NCBI GenBank assembly: GCA_945862325.1
Contig: CAMAXZ010000005.1
Span: 1-64,000, forward strand
Source: Klebsiella pneumoniae
GTDB taxonomy: Bacteria > Myxococcota_A > UBA796 > SXON01
Direction: 5' to 3'
DNA: 64,000 nt
Shown here: in pieces, positions 33,967 to 43,502 of the stretch
Layout of the letters: every line of letters begins with the position of its first letter
Position numbering within the stretch: the stretch's first letter is position 1
Program-made: the position numbers and the translations under genes
Notes under the pieces: generated by a model
Database searches by the model: none
Seen by the model: the letters and a program-made list of their open reading frames with translations, nothing else
What the model was told of the DNA's origin: nothing

Positions 33967-36900
33967 TCAGAGGCCGAGCGCGCGCCGTTGCTGAATGGCG
34001 AGGCGCTCGCACGCCTCGTGGCGAGCCGGGTCGCCGTGGCGTGCCCACGCCTCCGCGGCGGTGCCGCAGAGCATCGCGAAGTCGATGTCGACGACACCGC
34101 CCGCGAGCACGGGCTCCAGGGCCGCGCGCGCACGGTCGGCCTCGCGCGGATCTCCGAGCTGGGACGCCGCGCACAGGAGACCCGCCCACGCCGCGCCGAG
34201 CAGGTCGACACGATCCGCGCGCGACCACTCCTCGATCAACGCGCGCATGAGCGCTGCGGCCGTCGCGGAGCTTTCACGGGCGATAAGGCAAAGGCCAAGG
34301 TTGAATCTCGCGACTTCGGCGTCGCGTCCGAGCGCGTCGAGCAGGGTGATGCAGTGACGGTAGCCGGCCTCCGCGGCGTCGAGCCGGCCGGAGAGGCGGT
34401 CCGCCTCGGCCAGACCGTGGAGCTGCGTGGACTCGGCCACGAGGTCGCCCATGGCGCGGTGCATGGCGGCGGCCGCCGCGAAGTGTTGCGCCGCGCGATC
34501 CTGGTCGCCGCGCTGCCGCCAGACGTCGCCGAGGCGGCCGAGGGCCTCGGCGGCGACGTGCGGCGCGCCCGCGAGGGACGCGGCGTCGCGAGCCGCGGCG
34601 AGGTCCACTTCGGCCTCGTCGAGGCGCCCGCGGATCACCGCGGTCCGCCCGCGTTCGAGCAGGCCGCGCGCGCGCGTGACGGCGTCGCCTTCGTCGAGCG
34701 CGACGTCGACCGCGCCGGCCGCTTCGTCGAGCCGGCCGAGGGCGCGGAGGGTCGCGGCGAGCACGAGCGCCGCGTCGGTCCGGGCGGGGACGTCGCCGGA
34801 GCGGCCGGCGACCTCGACGGCCCGCTGCGCGGCGTCGTTGGCCCCGCGCAGATCGCCACGGTGAAAGAGCGCCATCGCCCGGGCGGCCTGCCATCCGGCG
34901 CGCCGCGGATCGTCGTCCGGCAGTCCGAGACGTCCGAGCAGCCCTTCGGCGCGCTCGAGCGCGTCGAAGGCCTCGGCGGTGGCGCCGGCGTCGGCGAGGC
35001 GCGTCGCCGCGGCGATCGTGAGGTCGAGCGCCTCGGCGTCGCGCCCGGCGGCCGCGAGGTGCGCCGCCACCCGTGTGGGCTCCGCGGCGCGGTCGCGCAA
35101 GACGTCCGCGACGGCGCTGTGCAGCGCCGGAGCGCCCTGCGCGCCGGCCAGCACCGCGTCCCGTAGGAGGCCGTGCGTGAACGACCAGCCGCCCGGCTCG
35201 GGGATCGCGAGCCGTTGCGCATACAACGCGTCTCGGACCTCCCGCGCGCCTTCGAGGCCGAGCGCGGCCGCGACCGCGTCCCACTCGTCGGTCCGCACGC
35301 GATCGCCGAGGGTCGCGGCGAGCTCGAGCAGGCGGCGTAGCGGGGGTGGGAACCCCGCGGTGGCCAGGCGCAGGCGAGCTTCGAGGGTGTCGGAGAGCGA
35401 GGTCGGCACCAGCGCGGCCGGCACCTCCAGTCCGTCCCCGCCCGACACCAGCGCGCCCGCCGCGACCCAGGAACCGAGGAGCTGGAGCAGATGGAGAGGG
35501 TTCCCGGCGGTGGCGGACGCGGCGCGCCGGGCGAGGCCGTCGCTCACGCCGAGCATCCGGCGCGCCAGGGCCTCGGCGTGGGCATCCTCCAGCGGGCCGA
35601 CCGGCAGCCGCGTCGTGCGGGGGCCCTCCGCCAGCGCGGCGAGGGCGGCCCGCGCGTCGGGGTCCTCGACCCGCGCGTGGCGCGTCACGAGCGCGAGCAA
35701 CGGGAATGCCGCCCCGTCCGCGCCGCTCCGGAGCCAGTCGACGAACGACACCGCGTCGGCACCCCACTGTCCGTCGTCGATCCACAGGACCACCGGCCGC
35801 TCCACCGCGATCGCGCGAAGCACGCGTCGCGCCGAGGCGCGCCGGGCGGTCTCGGTGGCGGTACCGCGGATGACCGCGGCGATCGTCGGCGCGTCCGCGT
35901 CGGTGAGCCCGGGGAGCCGCGCCACTTCGAGCGTGAGGTGGGCGGCGAGCGCGTCGGCGTCGAGCCCCGCCACCGAGAACCGGCGGGCGAGCATGCCGGG
36001 GATCCCGTCGGCCGCGCCGGGGGTCGGGCCGTGGGTCGCCTTCAGGACGATCGCGGCGCCCGACTCCGCGGCGCGCTCCGCGATCTCCCGTGCGATCCGT
36101 GACTTTCCCGACCCCGGCTCCCCTTCGAGGACGACGACGCGCACGTCGTGGCTTCGGTGGACCTCGAGCAGGGCGCTCCACACGCGGTCGAGCTCGACGT
36201 CGCGCCCCACGAGGGGCGCCGAGCGGAGCCCCCAGAGAGACAGGCCGGCCCCCCGCAGCTCCGGCACCCGGAAGCTCGTCGCCGGGCCGCGCCACGACGG
36301 GGGCGCGGGCGGTGGCGCGCTCGTGAGCGGCGTCGTTGCATCCGAACTGGAGAGCGCGACCCCGATCAGGGCCTCGTCTGCGTCGAGCCGGTCGAGGGTC
36401 TCGAGCATCAGCGTGTCGCTGGGGCTCGCCGCCCGGCGCGGCGGCGGGGCCACGCCCGCCGACCCGGCCGTCGACTCGCCCAGGGCGCGGAGCGCATGCG
36501 CGGCGTCCGCCGCCCATTGAAAGCGGGCTTGGGGGTCCTTCGCGAGGGCCCGCGCCAGCCAGGCCTCGAAGTCGGCGGGCACCGCGCCCCGCGGAGCGAA
36601 GGGCGGAAGGGGGGCGTGGCAGTGTTGGCTGGCCACGCGCGACACGGTGGCGCCCTCGTACAACGGCGCCCCGGTGGCGAGCGTCCACGCGACGCACCCC
36701 ACCGCGTAGAGGTCGGTCGCCGGGCCGAACGCGCGCCAGCGCCCGTCGAATTGTTCGGGCGCCATGTAGGCGGGGGAGCCGCACACGCGCGCGGCGTCCG
36801 ACTCTCGGCCCAGGGCCCACGCGAGGCCGAAGTCCGCGAGACGAACCGCCGGCCGCAGGTCCGACACGTGACCGAGCAGGACGTTGGCCGGCTTCACGTC

Positions 36901-37323
36901 CCGGTGGAGGACGCCGCGCGCGTGGGCGTGGGCGAGCGCGGCGAGCAGGGCGAGCAGGATGCCCCGCAGGTCCTTCCAGGCGAGCACCTCGTCCAGGCGC
37001 TCGAGCGTGCCGCGCGCCGCGTGCTCCATCGCCAGCCACGGCGCGCCCGCCTCCAACGCGCCGTCGCTCGCCTCCGCGTCGCGCGGGCTCACGATGCCCT
37101 GCTCGAACACCAGCACCACGCCGGGGTGGTCGAGGCGCGCGACCGCGCGAACTTCGTCACGGAACGCGGACAGGACGCGCGCGTTCGCGGCGTCCGAGTG
37201 GATCACCTTCACCGCCACCGGCGTGCCCGTGAGCGCGTGCTCGCCGTACCAGACCGTCGCGCTCGCGCCACGCCCGATCTGGCGGTGCAAGCGGAAGGGG
37301 CCGAGCTCGAACGCGGGCTGCAT
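33967..37323 (-). CDS. PknK-like Ser/Thr kinase - AAA ATPase - TPR fusion
   Basis: This is a 1118-residue cytosolic protein. The kinase domain (about 1-285) is intact: Gly loop GRGASA (17-22), Lys39, HRDVKPAN (140-147), DFG (164-166) and APE (188-190). After a Pro/Ser linker, an AAA+ ATPase domain (about 370-730) has Walker A GEPGSGKS (401-408) and Walker B LWIDD (513-517). The C-terminal 380 residues are TPR repeats. The order matches mycobacterial PknK and myxobacterial relatives, which regulate transcription and secondary metabolism through AAA-linked scaffolding. It lies 32 bases after ccmI on the same strand and may be cotranscribed with the ccm operon. Substrates are unknown. Confidence 0.93.
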   Translation of the reverse strand: MQPAFELGPFRLHRQIGRGASATVWYGEHALTGTPVAVKVIHSDAANARVLSAFRDEVRAVARLDHPGVVLVFEQGIVSPRDAEASDGALEAGAPWLAMEHAARGTLERLDEVLAWKDLRGILLALLAALAHAHARGVLHRDVKPANVLLGHVSDLRPAVRLADFGLAWALGRESDAARVCGSPAYMAPEQFDGRWRAFGPATDLYAVGCVAWTLATGAPLYEGATVSRVASQHCHAPLPPFAPRGAVPADFEAWLARALAKDPQARFQWAADAAHALRALGESTAGSAGVAPPPRRAASPSDTLMLETLDRLDADEALIGVALSSSDATTPLTSAPPPAPPSWRGPATSFRVPELRGAGLSLWGLRSAPLVGRDVELDRVWSALLEVHRSHDVRVVVLEGEPGSGKSRIAREIAERAAESGAAIVLKATHGPTPGAADGIPGMLARRFSVAGLDADALAAHLTLEVARLPGLTDADAPTIAAVIRGTATETARRASARRVLRAIAVERPVVLWIDDGQWGADAVSFVDWLRSGADGAAFPLLALVTRHARVEDPDARAALAALAEGPRTTRLPVGPLEDAHAEALARRMLGVSDGLARRAASATAGNPLHLLQLLGSWVAAGALVSGGDGLEVPAALVPTSLSDTLEARLRLATAGFPPPLRRLLELAATLGDRVRTDEWDAVAAALGLEGAREVRDALYAQRLAIPEPGGWSFTHGLLRDAVLAGAQGAPALHSAVADVLRDRAAEPTRVAAHLAAAGRDAEALDLTIAAATRLADAGATAEAFDALERAEGLLGRLGLPDDDPRRAGWQAARAMALFHRGDLRGANDAAQRAVEVAGRSGDVPARTDAALVLAATLRALGRLDEAAGAVDVALDEGDAVTRARGLLERGRTAVIRGRLDEAEVDLAAARDAASLAGAPHVAAEALGRLGDVWRQRGDQDRAAQHFAAAAAMHRAMGDLVAESTQLHGLAEADRLSGRLDAAEAGYRHCITLLDALGRDAEVARFNLGLCLIARESSATAAALMRALIEEWSRADRVDLLGAAWAGLLCAASQLGDPREADRARAALEPVLAGGVVDIDFAMLCGTAAEAWARHGDPARHEACERLAIQQRRALGL

Positions 37324-37355
37324 GCGCCTCTCCGATTAGCACGCGGCGGGCGCGT

Positions 37356-38609
37356 TCAAGGGGTCAGGGTGATCGTGACTCCGGACGCGCCGGGGCTCAG
37401 GACGTCGCTGCGCCCCTCCAGGTCGTCGGGCCCCTTCGAGCGAGGATCGCCGTCGCGATCCACGCGCGCGGTGATGACCAGGCGCTCGGGCGTCGCGCCG
37501 CCGATCATCGAGTTTGCAGGACCGAGGCGGAACTCCAGCGGGACGCTCGCGATCGGGAGCCGCGCCACCCACGTCGGCGGGCCCGTCGTCTGGCCCTCGG
37601 GGCGCGCCGACAGGAAGAGGATGTCGTTCGGCCGAAGGAGGCTCGGGTCGCCGGCGATCGTCCCGGTGACGTCCGCCGGGTCGGGTGTGGTGGGCGCCCC
37701 GCCCGCCGCGGAGCCCGCCGCCGGAGCGTCGGGCGCGCCCGTGGGAGCCCGCGTGAGCGCGGCGTAGCGCGCCGGGTCGCGCGCGGTGTCGATCATCGGC
37801 GCGAGGGTGGCCTTCAAGCTCGGGTCGGCGGCGAGCGCAGCCTCCCACACGCGCGCCGCCGCCTCGGGCTCGCCCATCTGGAAGTGTAGGGCGCCGCGCC
37901 ACCCGAGGGCCTCCGTGAACGTCGGCGCGCGCGCGAGCACGCGATCGAGCAGGCGCGCGGCGAGCGGGGCGTCGCCCATGTTCAGGAGGACGACCGCCTG
38001 GTGGGTGCGCGCCTCGGGGTCGTCCGGCGCGGCGGCGACCACGCGCTCCGCGGCCTGGAACGCGCCTTTGAGGTCGCTCGCGGCCAGCAGGGCGTGCCCG
38101 TAGGCGTTCTGTGCCGCGAGGTCCGCGGGGTTCGCGTCGGCCGCCGCGCGGAGGGCGGCGAGCTCGGCGTCCGCGCCCCCTCCGCCCATGGCGTCGACCT
38201 TCGGCTTCAAGGCGCCTTGGAGCCCCGTGGCGGCGGCGGCGACGAGCACCACGATCGCCGCGACCTGCCACGCCACGGCGGCGGCGCGCGTGGGTGGGGG
38301 CCGCACGAGGGGCGTCTGCCCGGCCTCGCGGCGCGCCGCGTCCAGCCGCCGGAGCACCTGCGCGGCGGCGGCCTCGAGCCGATCGAGGTCGGACGCCCAC
38401 ATCGCCGGGTCCTGTCCGGCCCGTCCAGCGTGGTGGTCGTGCAGCACGGCGTACATCGACGCCCGCTCGCGCTCCAGCTCGCCGATGCGGAGCCGCGCGG
38501 CGTCAGGGAGGGTGCGGCCGCTGCTCGCGACGTACGCGAGCACCGCGCCCACGCCGGTCGCGACGCCCAGCACGACGAGGGGCGTGGTCCAGTCGACCCC
38601 GGCGCTCAT
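37356..38609 (-). CDS. ccmI: Cytochrome c maturation TPR protein CcmI
   Basis: This is a 417-residue apocytochrome c chaperone. The N-terminal membrane segment lies at about 8-29 and a second at about 110-133 brackets a cytosolic coiled-coil loop. TPR repeats follow at about 150-290. The C-terminal CycH-like domain (about 325-417) contains a RPNDILFLSARP segment and the RVDRDGDP strand. The start is fixed by the ATGA overlap with ccmH. It holds the unfolded apocytochrome for CcmH/CcmF heme ligation. It is the last of nine contiguous ccm genes. Confidence 0.9.
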   Translation of the reverse strand: MSAGVDWTTPLVVLGVATGVGAVLAYVASSGRTLPDAARLRIGELERERASMYAVLHDHHAGRAGQDPAMWASDLDRLEAAAAQVLRRLDAARREAGQTPLVRPPPTRAAAVAWQVAAIVVLVAAAATGLQGALKPKVDAMGGGGADAELAALRAAADANPADLAAQNAYGHALLAASDLKGAFQAAERVVAAAPDDPEARTHQAVVLLNMGDAPLAARLLDRVLARAPTFTEALGWRGALHFQMGEPEAAARVWEAALAADPSLKATLAPMIDTARDPARYAALTRAPTGAPDAPAAGSAAGGAPTTPDPADVTGTIAGDPSLLRPNDILFLSARPEGQTTGPPTWVARLPIASVPLEFRLGPANSMIGGATPERLVITARVDRDGDPRSKGPDDLEGRSDVLSPGASGVTITLTP

Positions 38610-39127
38610 GGTCCGCCCGAGGGGCGCGTCTCGGCGCGCACCTGCGCCAGGTACGGGTCTTCCGACGCGACCTCGGTCCGCCGGCGGCGTCGCGCGATCG
38701 CGACCTGCGCCGCGACCACACCGGCGCCCACCAGGAGCAGGGCGACCGGTCCGCCCCAAACGATCGCGCCGACCCCGTCGGACTTGGGCTCCAGCAGGAC
38801 GAACTCGCCGTACGACGCCTCGAACCACGTGAGGACCTGGTCGGTGTCGTACCCGGCCGCCACGAGCCGTTCGACCTGGAGCCGCATGGCCTTCGCCGTC
38901 TCCGACGGCGAGTCCGCCACCGACAGTCCTTGGCAGACGACGCAGCGGAGCAGGCTCGCCGCCTCCTTCGTGCGGCGCGCGGCCTCTTCGGGGCCGGGGG
39001 CCGGGCTCGCCGGCGGCCCGACGACCTCGGCGGGATCGGGCCCGGCGACCACCCCCGGGGGGGCTTCGCCGCCTTCGGGCGGCGCGGCGCCCAACGCGAG
39101 GCCGACGACGAGGAGCAGCGCGGTCAT
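38606..39127 (-). CDS. ccmH: Cytochrome c-type biogenesis thiol-disulfide protein CcmH
   Basis: This is a 173-residue membrane-anchored periplasmic protein. A short signal segment is followed by a Pro/Ala-rich stretch, then the CcmH three-helix domain with RCVVCQ (Cys62, Cys65), which reduces the apocytochrome CxxCH motif. A C-terminal membrane helix (about 122-144) and a basic tail end it. It partners CcmG and CcmI. It is followed by ccmI with ATGA overlap and lies 28 bases after ccmG, the only real gap in the ccm block. Confidence 0.93.
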   Translation of the reverse strand: MTALLLVVGLALGAAPPEGGEAPPGVVAGPDPAEVVGPPASPAPGPEEAARRTKEAASLLRCVVCQGLSVADSPSETAKAMRLQVERLVAAGYDTDQVLTWFEASYGEFVLLEPKSDGVGAIVWGGPVALLLVGAGVVAAQVAIARRRRRTEVASEDPYLAQVRAETRPSGGP

Positions 39128-39155
39128 GGGGCGGGGACCTAACGCGGGTGCGAGG

Positions 39156-39686
39156 TCAGCGCGCCGCGAGCGTCGCGACCTCGGCGCTCAGGGTCATGGC
39201 GTCCACCGGCCCCTCGAACTTCCGGCGGATCGTGCCGCCGGCGTCGATCACGTAGGTCTCGGGGACACCGTACACCCCGTAGGCGAGCGCGGCCGCGGAC
39301 TGCACGTCGACGAGGGTGGGGTAGATCGTGCCGCCGCGCGCGGAGAGCCACGCGCGGATCGTCTCCGGTTGGTCCTGGTAGACGACGCCGAAGAACCGCG
39401 CCCGCCCCTCCAGACTCGCCGCCGCGCGCTGCAGGTCGGCGTGCTCGGCCTCGCACGGCTTGCACCAGGTGGCCCAGAAGTTGAGCACCACCGGCGCGCC
39501 GCGCAGGCTCGAGAGGCGGATCACCTCGCCGTCGAGCGTCGCGAGAGCGAAGTCGGGCGCGACGCGCCCGACGAGCGGCGACGCGATGCGCCGAGGGTCC
39601 TTGCCGAAGCCCGAGGCGAGCACCGCCACGAGCAGGCCCACGACCGTGAGCCCGATCGCCAGGACGACGGCGCCGCGCCACTTCAC
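39156..39686 (-). CDS. ccmG: Thiol:disulfide interchange protein CcmG/DsbE
   Basis: This is a 176-residue thioredoxin-like protein with a signal-anchor helix (about 7-27). The redox motif WATWCKPC gives Cys75 and Cys78. The cis-Pro is in the GVPETYVID strand, as usual for CcmG/ResA, together with an acidic E-A-E-H segment after the active site. It keeps apocytochrome thiols reduced for heme attachment. The start is GTG 39686, overlapping the ccmF stop by GTGA. Confidence 0.93.
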   Translation of the reverse strand: MKWRGAVVLAIGLTVVGLLVAVLASGFGKDPRRIASPLVGRVAPDFALATLDGEVIRLSSLRGAPVVLNFWATWCKPCEAEHADLQRAAASLEGRARFFGVVYQDQPETIRAWLSARGGTIYPTLVDVQSAAALAYGVYGVPETYVIDAGGTIRRKFEGPVDAMTLSAEVATLAAR

Positions 39687-41608
39687 GCGGAGGCTTCGTC
39701 GGGGGCCGACTCCGCCGCCTGGGCCCGCCGCGCCACGTGCGCGCGGCCGGGCACGAGCGACAGCGCGGTGCCGATCGCGGCGATGCCCGCGCCGATCCAC
39801 AGCCAAACCTGCACGGGGTTGCGGAACACGTGCAGGCCTGCCCGCTCGCCGCGCGCGTCGAGGTTCATCAGGGTGGTGTAGAGGTCGTGCGTCGCGAGGG
39901 TGTGCACGTCGGGCGACCCGATGGGCTCGCCCATGCGCTTGTAGGTCACGAGGGCGGGCTCGAGGACGGTGTCGCCGTCGAGCCGCAGGGTCGCGATGCG
40001 GCGGACCCGGTGCGGCTCGACGTCGGTGCGCTCGGACACGTAGCAGAGCTCGTGCCCTTCGAAGCGCGCGCACTCGCCCTTGGAGAGCACGAGCTCGGCG
40101 TCGGTGCGGTACGCGCTGCTCAGGGCGATCGACACGATGATGACGATGATCCCGACGTGCACGACGTAGCCGCCGACCCGCCGCACGGACCCGCCGATCC
40201 GGAGCTGATCGAGCGTGACCCACGTGGTGAACCCGGCGCAGGCCATCGTCAGCAGCGGCTTCGGGTCGGTGATGCCGAAGGCCCAGGCGACCCCGCCGGC
40301 CACGGCCCCCGCCACGAGGGGCGGGCCGAGGCCCGCGGCCACGCGCGCGCTCGAAGGGGCACCCCACGGGAGCGCGGGCCCCACGCCCATCAACCACAGG
40401 ATCGCGACGCCGATGGGCACCGCCATCTTGTTGAAGTACGGCTCGCCCACGCTGACGCGGACGCCTTGGACGGCCTCGGCGATGAGCGGGAACACCGTGC
40501 CGAGCAGCACCGTGAAGGTGAGGACCACGAACAGCAGGTTGTTCAGGAGGAACGCGCTCTCGCGGCTCATGGGCTGCGAGACCGCGCCCTCGCTCTCGAG
40601 GTGGTCGACGCGCACGGCGAGGAGCACCACGCACACGAGCATCCAGACGGCGAGGAAACCCAGGAAGACCGGGCCGATGTCGCTCTGCGCGAACGCGTGT
40701 ACGGAGTTGAAGACCCCCGAGCGCGTCATGAAGGTGCCGAGGAGCGTGAGCAGGAACGTCGAGAGGACGAGGGTGATCGTCCACCCCTTCATCGCTTCGC
40801 GCCGGTGGGGCAGCATCGCCGCGTGCAGGGCGGCGGTGCCGGTCAACCACGGGAGCAGCGACGCGTTCTCGACCGGGTCCCAGGCCCAGTACCCGCCCCA
40901 GCCCAGCACCTCGTAGGCCCACCACCCGCCGAGCACGATGCCGGAGGTGAGGAAGCCCCACGGCACCAGCAGCCACGTGCGGATCGGGGCGAGCTGCGCC
41001 GCGCCGAGCCGCCCCGCGACGAGGGCGCCCACGGCGATGCCGAACGGGATCGTCATGCCGACGTACCCCAGGTACAACATCGGTGGATGCACGATCATCA
41101 GCAGGTGGTTCTGCAAGAGGGGGTTCGGCCCGCGGCCGTCGGCGGGCGGCGGGTCGAGCGCGGGCAGGAAGGGGTGCGCCGGGCCCGCGAGGAGCAGGGC
41201 GAAGAACGCGCCCACGACGAGCCACGTCGCCGTGGCCCACGTCATGACGTCCGGGTCCTTCTCCCCGTTCTGCGCGGTCGCGGCGGCGACGTAGGCCCCG
41301 AGGATCGCGCCCCAGAAGAGGATGCTCCCCTCGAGCGAGCTCCAGAGGCTCACGACCCGGATGTAGGTCGGCGACGCCTTCTCGCCGACCTGGGCGACGT
41401 AGGGGACGGTGAGGTCGAGGTTCACGAGCGCCACGACCATCACGACGTTGGCGAGGATCATCGAGGCGGCGAACGCGTAGGCGAGGCCGCGCGCGAGGGA
41501 CCACGCGGAAGCGGAGCGCGACAGCCCGGCCGCGACCGCGCACACCGCGCCCGCGGTGGCGGAGGCCATCGCGAGCAGGATCAGGAGCCCGCCCAGAGAA
41601 GCGAGCAT
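39683..41608 (-). CDS. ccmF: Heme lyase CcmF
   Basis: This is a 641-residue polytopic protein with about 14 hydrophobic segments. The conserved WWD-type heme-handling block (WGGYWAWDPVENAS) lies at about residues 240-253, with His residues in the flanking loops that bind heme b. A long periplasmic domain (about 490-605) precedes the last helix. It ligates heme delivered by holo-CcmE to the apocytochrome, with CcmH and CcmI. ATG 41608 shares one base with the ccmE stop (TGATG). Longer in-frame starts would only extend into ccmE. Confidence 0.96.
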   Translation of the reverse strand: MLASLGGLLILLAMASATAGAVCAVAAGLSRSASAWSLARGLAYAFAASMILANVVMVVALVNLDLTVPYVAQVGEKASPTYIRVVSLWSSLEGSILFWGAILGAYVAAATAQNGEKDPDVMTWATATWLVVGAFFALLLAGPAHPFLPALDPPPADGRGPNPLLQNHLLMIVHPPMLYLGYVGMTIPFGIAVGALVAGRLGAAQLAPIRTWLLVPWGFLTSGIVLGGWWAYEVLGWGGYWAWDPVENASLLPWLTGTAALHAAMLPHRREAMKGWTITLVLSTFLLTLLGTFMTRSGVFNSVHAFAQSDIGPVFLGFLAVWMLVCVVLLAVRVDHLESEGAVSQPMSRESAFLLNNLLFVVLTFTVLLGTVFPLIAEAVQGVRVSVGEPYFNKMAVPIGVAILWLMGVGPALPWGAPSSARVAAGLGPPLVAGAVAGGVAWAFGITDPKPLLTMACAGFTTWVTLDQLRIGGSVRRVGGYVVHVGIIVIIVSIALSSAYRTDAELVLSKGECARFEGHELCYVSERTDVEPHRVRRIATLRLDGDTVLEPALVTYKRMGEPIGSPDVHTLATHDLYTTLMNLDARGERAGLHVFRNPVQVWLWIGAGIAAIGTALSLVPGRAHVARRAQAAESAPDEASA

Positions 41609-42048
41609 CAACCCGCGTCCTGGAGGGTGTCGAGCGAGGGCTTCTCCCCTGACGCGGTCGGCGCGCGGTACTCGTTGTCGTGCTTGACCATCATCCGCGT
41701 GCAACGGAACGTGCCGTCGGGGTCGAGGGTGCCCTCGAGCACGACGCCGATCCCCTCGCGGAACATCTGCGGGGGCACGCCGGTGGAGGCGACGGCGACC
41801 GAGGTCGTGCCGTCGGTCACCTTGAAGCTCAGCCGCGTGCCGTCGGGCTGGATGGTGCCGGACTCGACGAGGCCGCCGAGGCGGATCGTGGCGCCCGCGG
41901 CCTTCTCGCGCTGGGCCATCATCTCCGTGGGCGACCAGTAATAGACGAGGTTCTCACCCAGATCTCCGAGCGAGATGAACGCCAGCGCCGCCGCCGCGAC
42001 GGTCACGGCCACGACAGACAGGACGCGGGTGCGGGTGCGTGGGTTCAT
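41608..42048 (-). CDS. ccmE: Heme chaperone CcmE
   Basis: This is a 146-residue periplasmic heme chaperone anchored by one N-terminal helix (about 9-28). The covalent heme-binding His123 sits in VKHDNEY, with Tyr127 as axial ligand, at the end of an OB-fold. Length and motif match the classical His-type CcmE rather than the Cys-type seen in some deltaproteobacteria and archaea. The start overlaps the ccmD stop (ATGA). Confidence 0.96.
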   Translation of the reverse strand: MNPRTRTRVLSVVAVTVAAAALAFISLGDLGENLVYYWSPTEMMAQREKAAGATIRLGGLVESGTIQPDGTRLSFKVTDGTTSVAVASTGVPPQMFREGIGVVLEGTLDPDGTFRCTRMMVKHDNEYRAPTASGEKPSLDTLQDAG

Positions 42049-42161
42049 GGGGCGCTCCGAGACTGGTACAGGGCGAAGGCGGCGTAGCTCACGAACACGA
42101 ACACGGTGAGGCCGTACGCGGCGCGGACGAAGGGCCAGCCGTCTTGGATCATCCCGGTCAT
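42045..42161 (-). CDS. ccmD: Heme exporter accessory protein CcmD
   Basis: This is a 38-residue peptide with one membrane helix (about residues 13-32) and a short basic tail, a typical CcmD size. It sits exactly between ccmC and ccmE with ATGA overlaps on both sides. CcmD stabilises the CcmABC complex and helps release holo-CcmE. Sequence conservation in this family is low, so the assignment rests on position, size and topology. It would be missed by most gene callers. Confidence 0.85.
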   Translation of the reverse strand: MTGMIQDGWPFVRAAYGLTVFVFVSYAAFALYQSRSAP

Positions 42162-42820
42162 GCTTCGGTCTCCCGGAGCTCGGCCGCGATGGCGCGGCGG
42201 TTGGCCGCTGCGCGCAAGGCGACGAGCCAGATGGCGATGAACAGCACCGCGAAGGCGTTGATGCGGAGCGGCAGCACCATCGCCGCGTCGACCGTCTGCG
42301 GGGAGCTCTGGACCTGGTGCAGCGTGCGCCACCACTTGACGCTCATGTACACGATCGGCACGTCGACGTACGCCACGATCGCGGCCACGGCGGCGAGGGT
42401 GGCGCGCCGCGCCGGATCGTCGACGAAGCCGCGCAGGGCCAGGACGCCGGCGAACAGCAGCACCATCACCGCGGAGGTGGTGAGGCGCGGGTCCCAGTCC
42501 CACCACACCCCCCAGGTCGGCTTCGCCCAGATCGAGCCCTGGCACAGCAGGAGCGCACCGAGGACGCAGCCGACCTCGGCGGTGGCGGCGAGGAGGGCAT
42601 CCCAGCGGTAGTCCCCGCGCCAGAGCCACAGCAGCGCGAAGACGAAGCAGGCGGTGAAGCACAGCAAGGCGCTCCACGCCGTCGGCACGTGCACGTACAG
42701 GATGCGCATGACGTCGCCCATGAACCGATCGGGCGGCGCGACGAAGAGGCCCATCCACGAGCCGATCGCGAACAGCACGACCCCGAGGGCGCCCGCCGCG
42801 TGGTGCCACTGCTTCGTCAC
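42158..42820 (-). CDS. ccmC: Heme exporter/ligase subunit CcmC
   Basis: This is a 220-residue protein with six hydrophobic helices. The WWD motif WGVWWDWDPRLTT lies at about 103-115, flanked by the heme-ligand His residues (VHVP near 43 and RTLHQV near 167). It presents heme to CcmE. The start is GTG 42820, one base after the ccmB stop. The next gene is ccmD (ATGA). Confidence 0.96.
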   Translation of the reverse strand: MTKQWHHAAGALGVVLFAIGSWMGLFVAPPDRFMGDVMRILYVHVPTAWSALLCFTACFVFALLWLWRGDYRWDALLAATAEVGCVLGALLLCQGSIWAKPTWGVWWDWDPRLTTSAVMVLLFAGVLALRGFVDDPARRATLAAVAAIVAYVDVPIVYMSVKWWRTLHQVQSSPQTVDAAMVLPLRINAFAVLFIAIWLVALRAAANRRAIAAELRETEA

Positions 42821-42821
42821 G

Positions 42822-43502
42822 TCAATCCTCCACCACGCGGCCGAACAGCAGCCCGCACACGGGCCAGTACACGAGGTTGAATGCGATCAGCAGCCCCGTC
42901 CATCCCCCGAGCTGCTCGAGCGGATCGCCGGTGAGGGTGAGCTCGGTCGCCTTCACGGCGGAGACCAGCGCCGGGACGACCAGGGGGAACAACAGCAGCG
43001 GGAGCATCACGTCGCGCCCGCGGGCCCGCGCCGACAGCGCGGCGTACAAGGTGCCGGGCGCCGAGATGCCCGCCGTCCCCGCCACGATCACGCCGAGCAG
43101 CGTCGGCAGTCCCATCGTGACGGACGCGTCGTAGAGCACGACGATGAAGGGGACGCAGACGAGCCCCAACGCCGCGAGGACGATCCAGTTCGAGAGCGCC
43201 TTCCCGAGGTACACGGCGCGCGGATCGACCCCGAGGAGGAGCAGCCCCTCGAGCGCCCCGTTCTGGGCCTCGACCCGGAAGCTCTCGCCGAGGGCGAGCG
43301 TGCTCATCATCATGAGCGCCAGCCAGAGGTAGCCCGCCGCGTGCGCCCGCATCACCGCGGTGTCCGGCCCGGCGGCGAAGCTGAACAGGAGCAACGTCGT
43401 GACCCCGAAGCCCGCCACGGCGGCGAACCGCGCGCGGGTCCGCCACTCCTGCAGCAGATCCTTTCGGAGCACGAGCCAGCATTGGAGGCCGAACCCTCTC
43501 AC
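42822..43502 (-). CDS. ccmB: Heme exporter membrane subunit CcmB
   Basis: This is a 226-residue protein with six hydrophobic segments. Family blocks include RKDLLQEWRTRARF near the N-terminus, the ALEGLLLLGVDPRAVYLGK loop that contacts the ATPase, and LPLLLFPLVVPAL. It is the membrane partner of CcmA, required for release of holo-CcmE. The start is GTG 43502, overlapping the ccmA stop by GTGA. Confidence 0.95.
   Translation of the reverse strand: MRGFGLQCWLVLRKDLLQEWRTRARFAAVAGFGVTTLLLFSFAAGPDTAVMRAHAAGYLWLALMMMSTLALGESFRVEAQNGALEGLLLLGVDPRAVYLGKALSNWIVLAALGLVCVPFIVVLYDASVTMGLPTLLGVIVAGTAGISAPGTLYAALSARARGRDVMLPLLLFPLVVPALVSAVKATELTLTGDPLEQLGGWTGLLIAFNLVYWPVCGLLFGRVVED

Noticed and set aside
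39687..41543. N-terminal extension of the ccmG frame
   Set aside because: It lies inside ccmF in another phase. GTG 39686 gives a normal CcmG with GTGA coupling.
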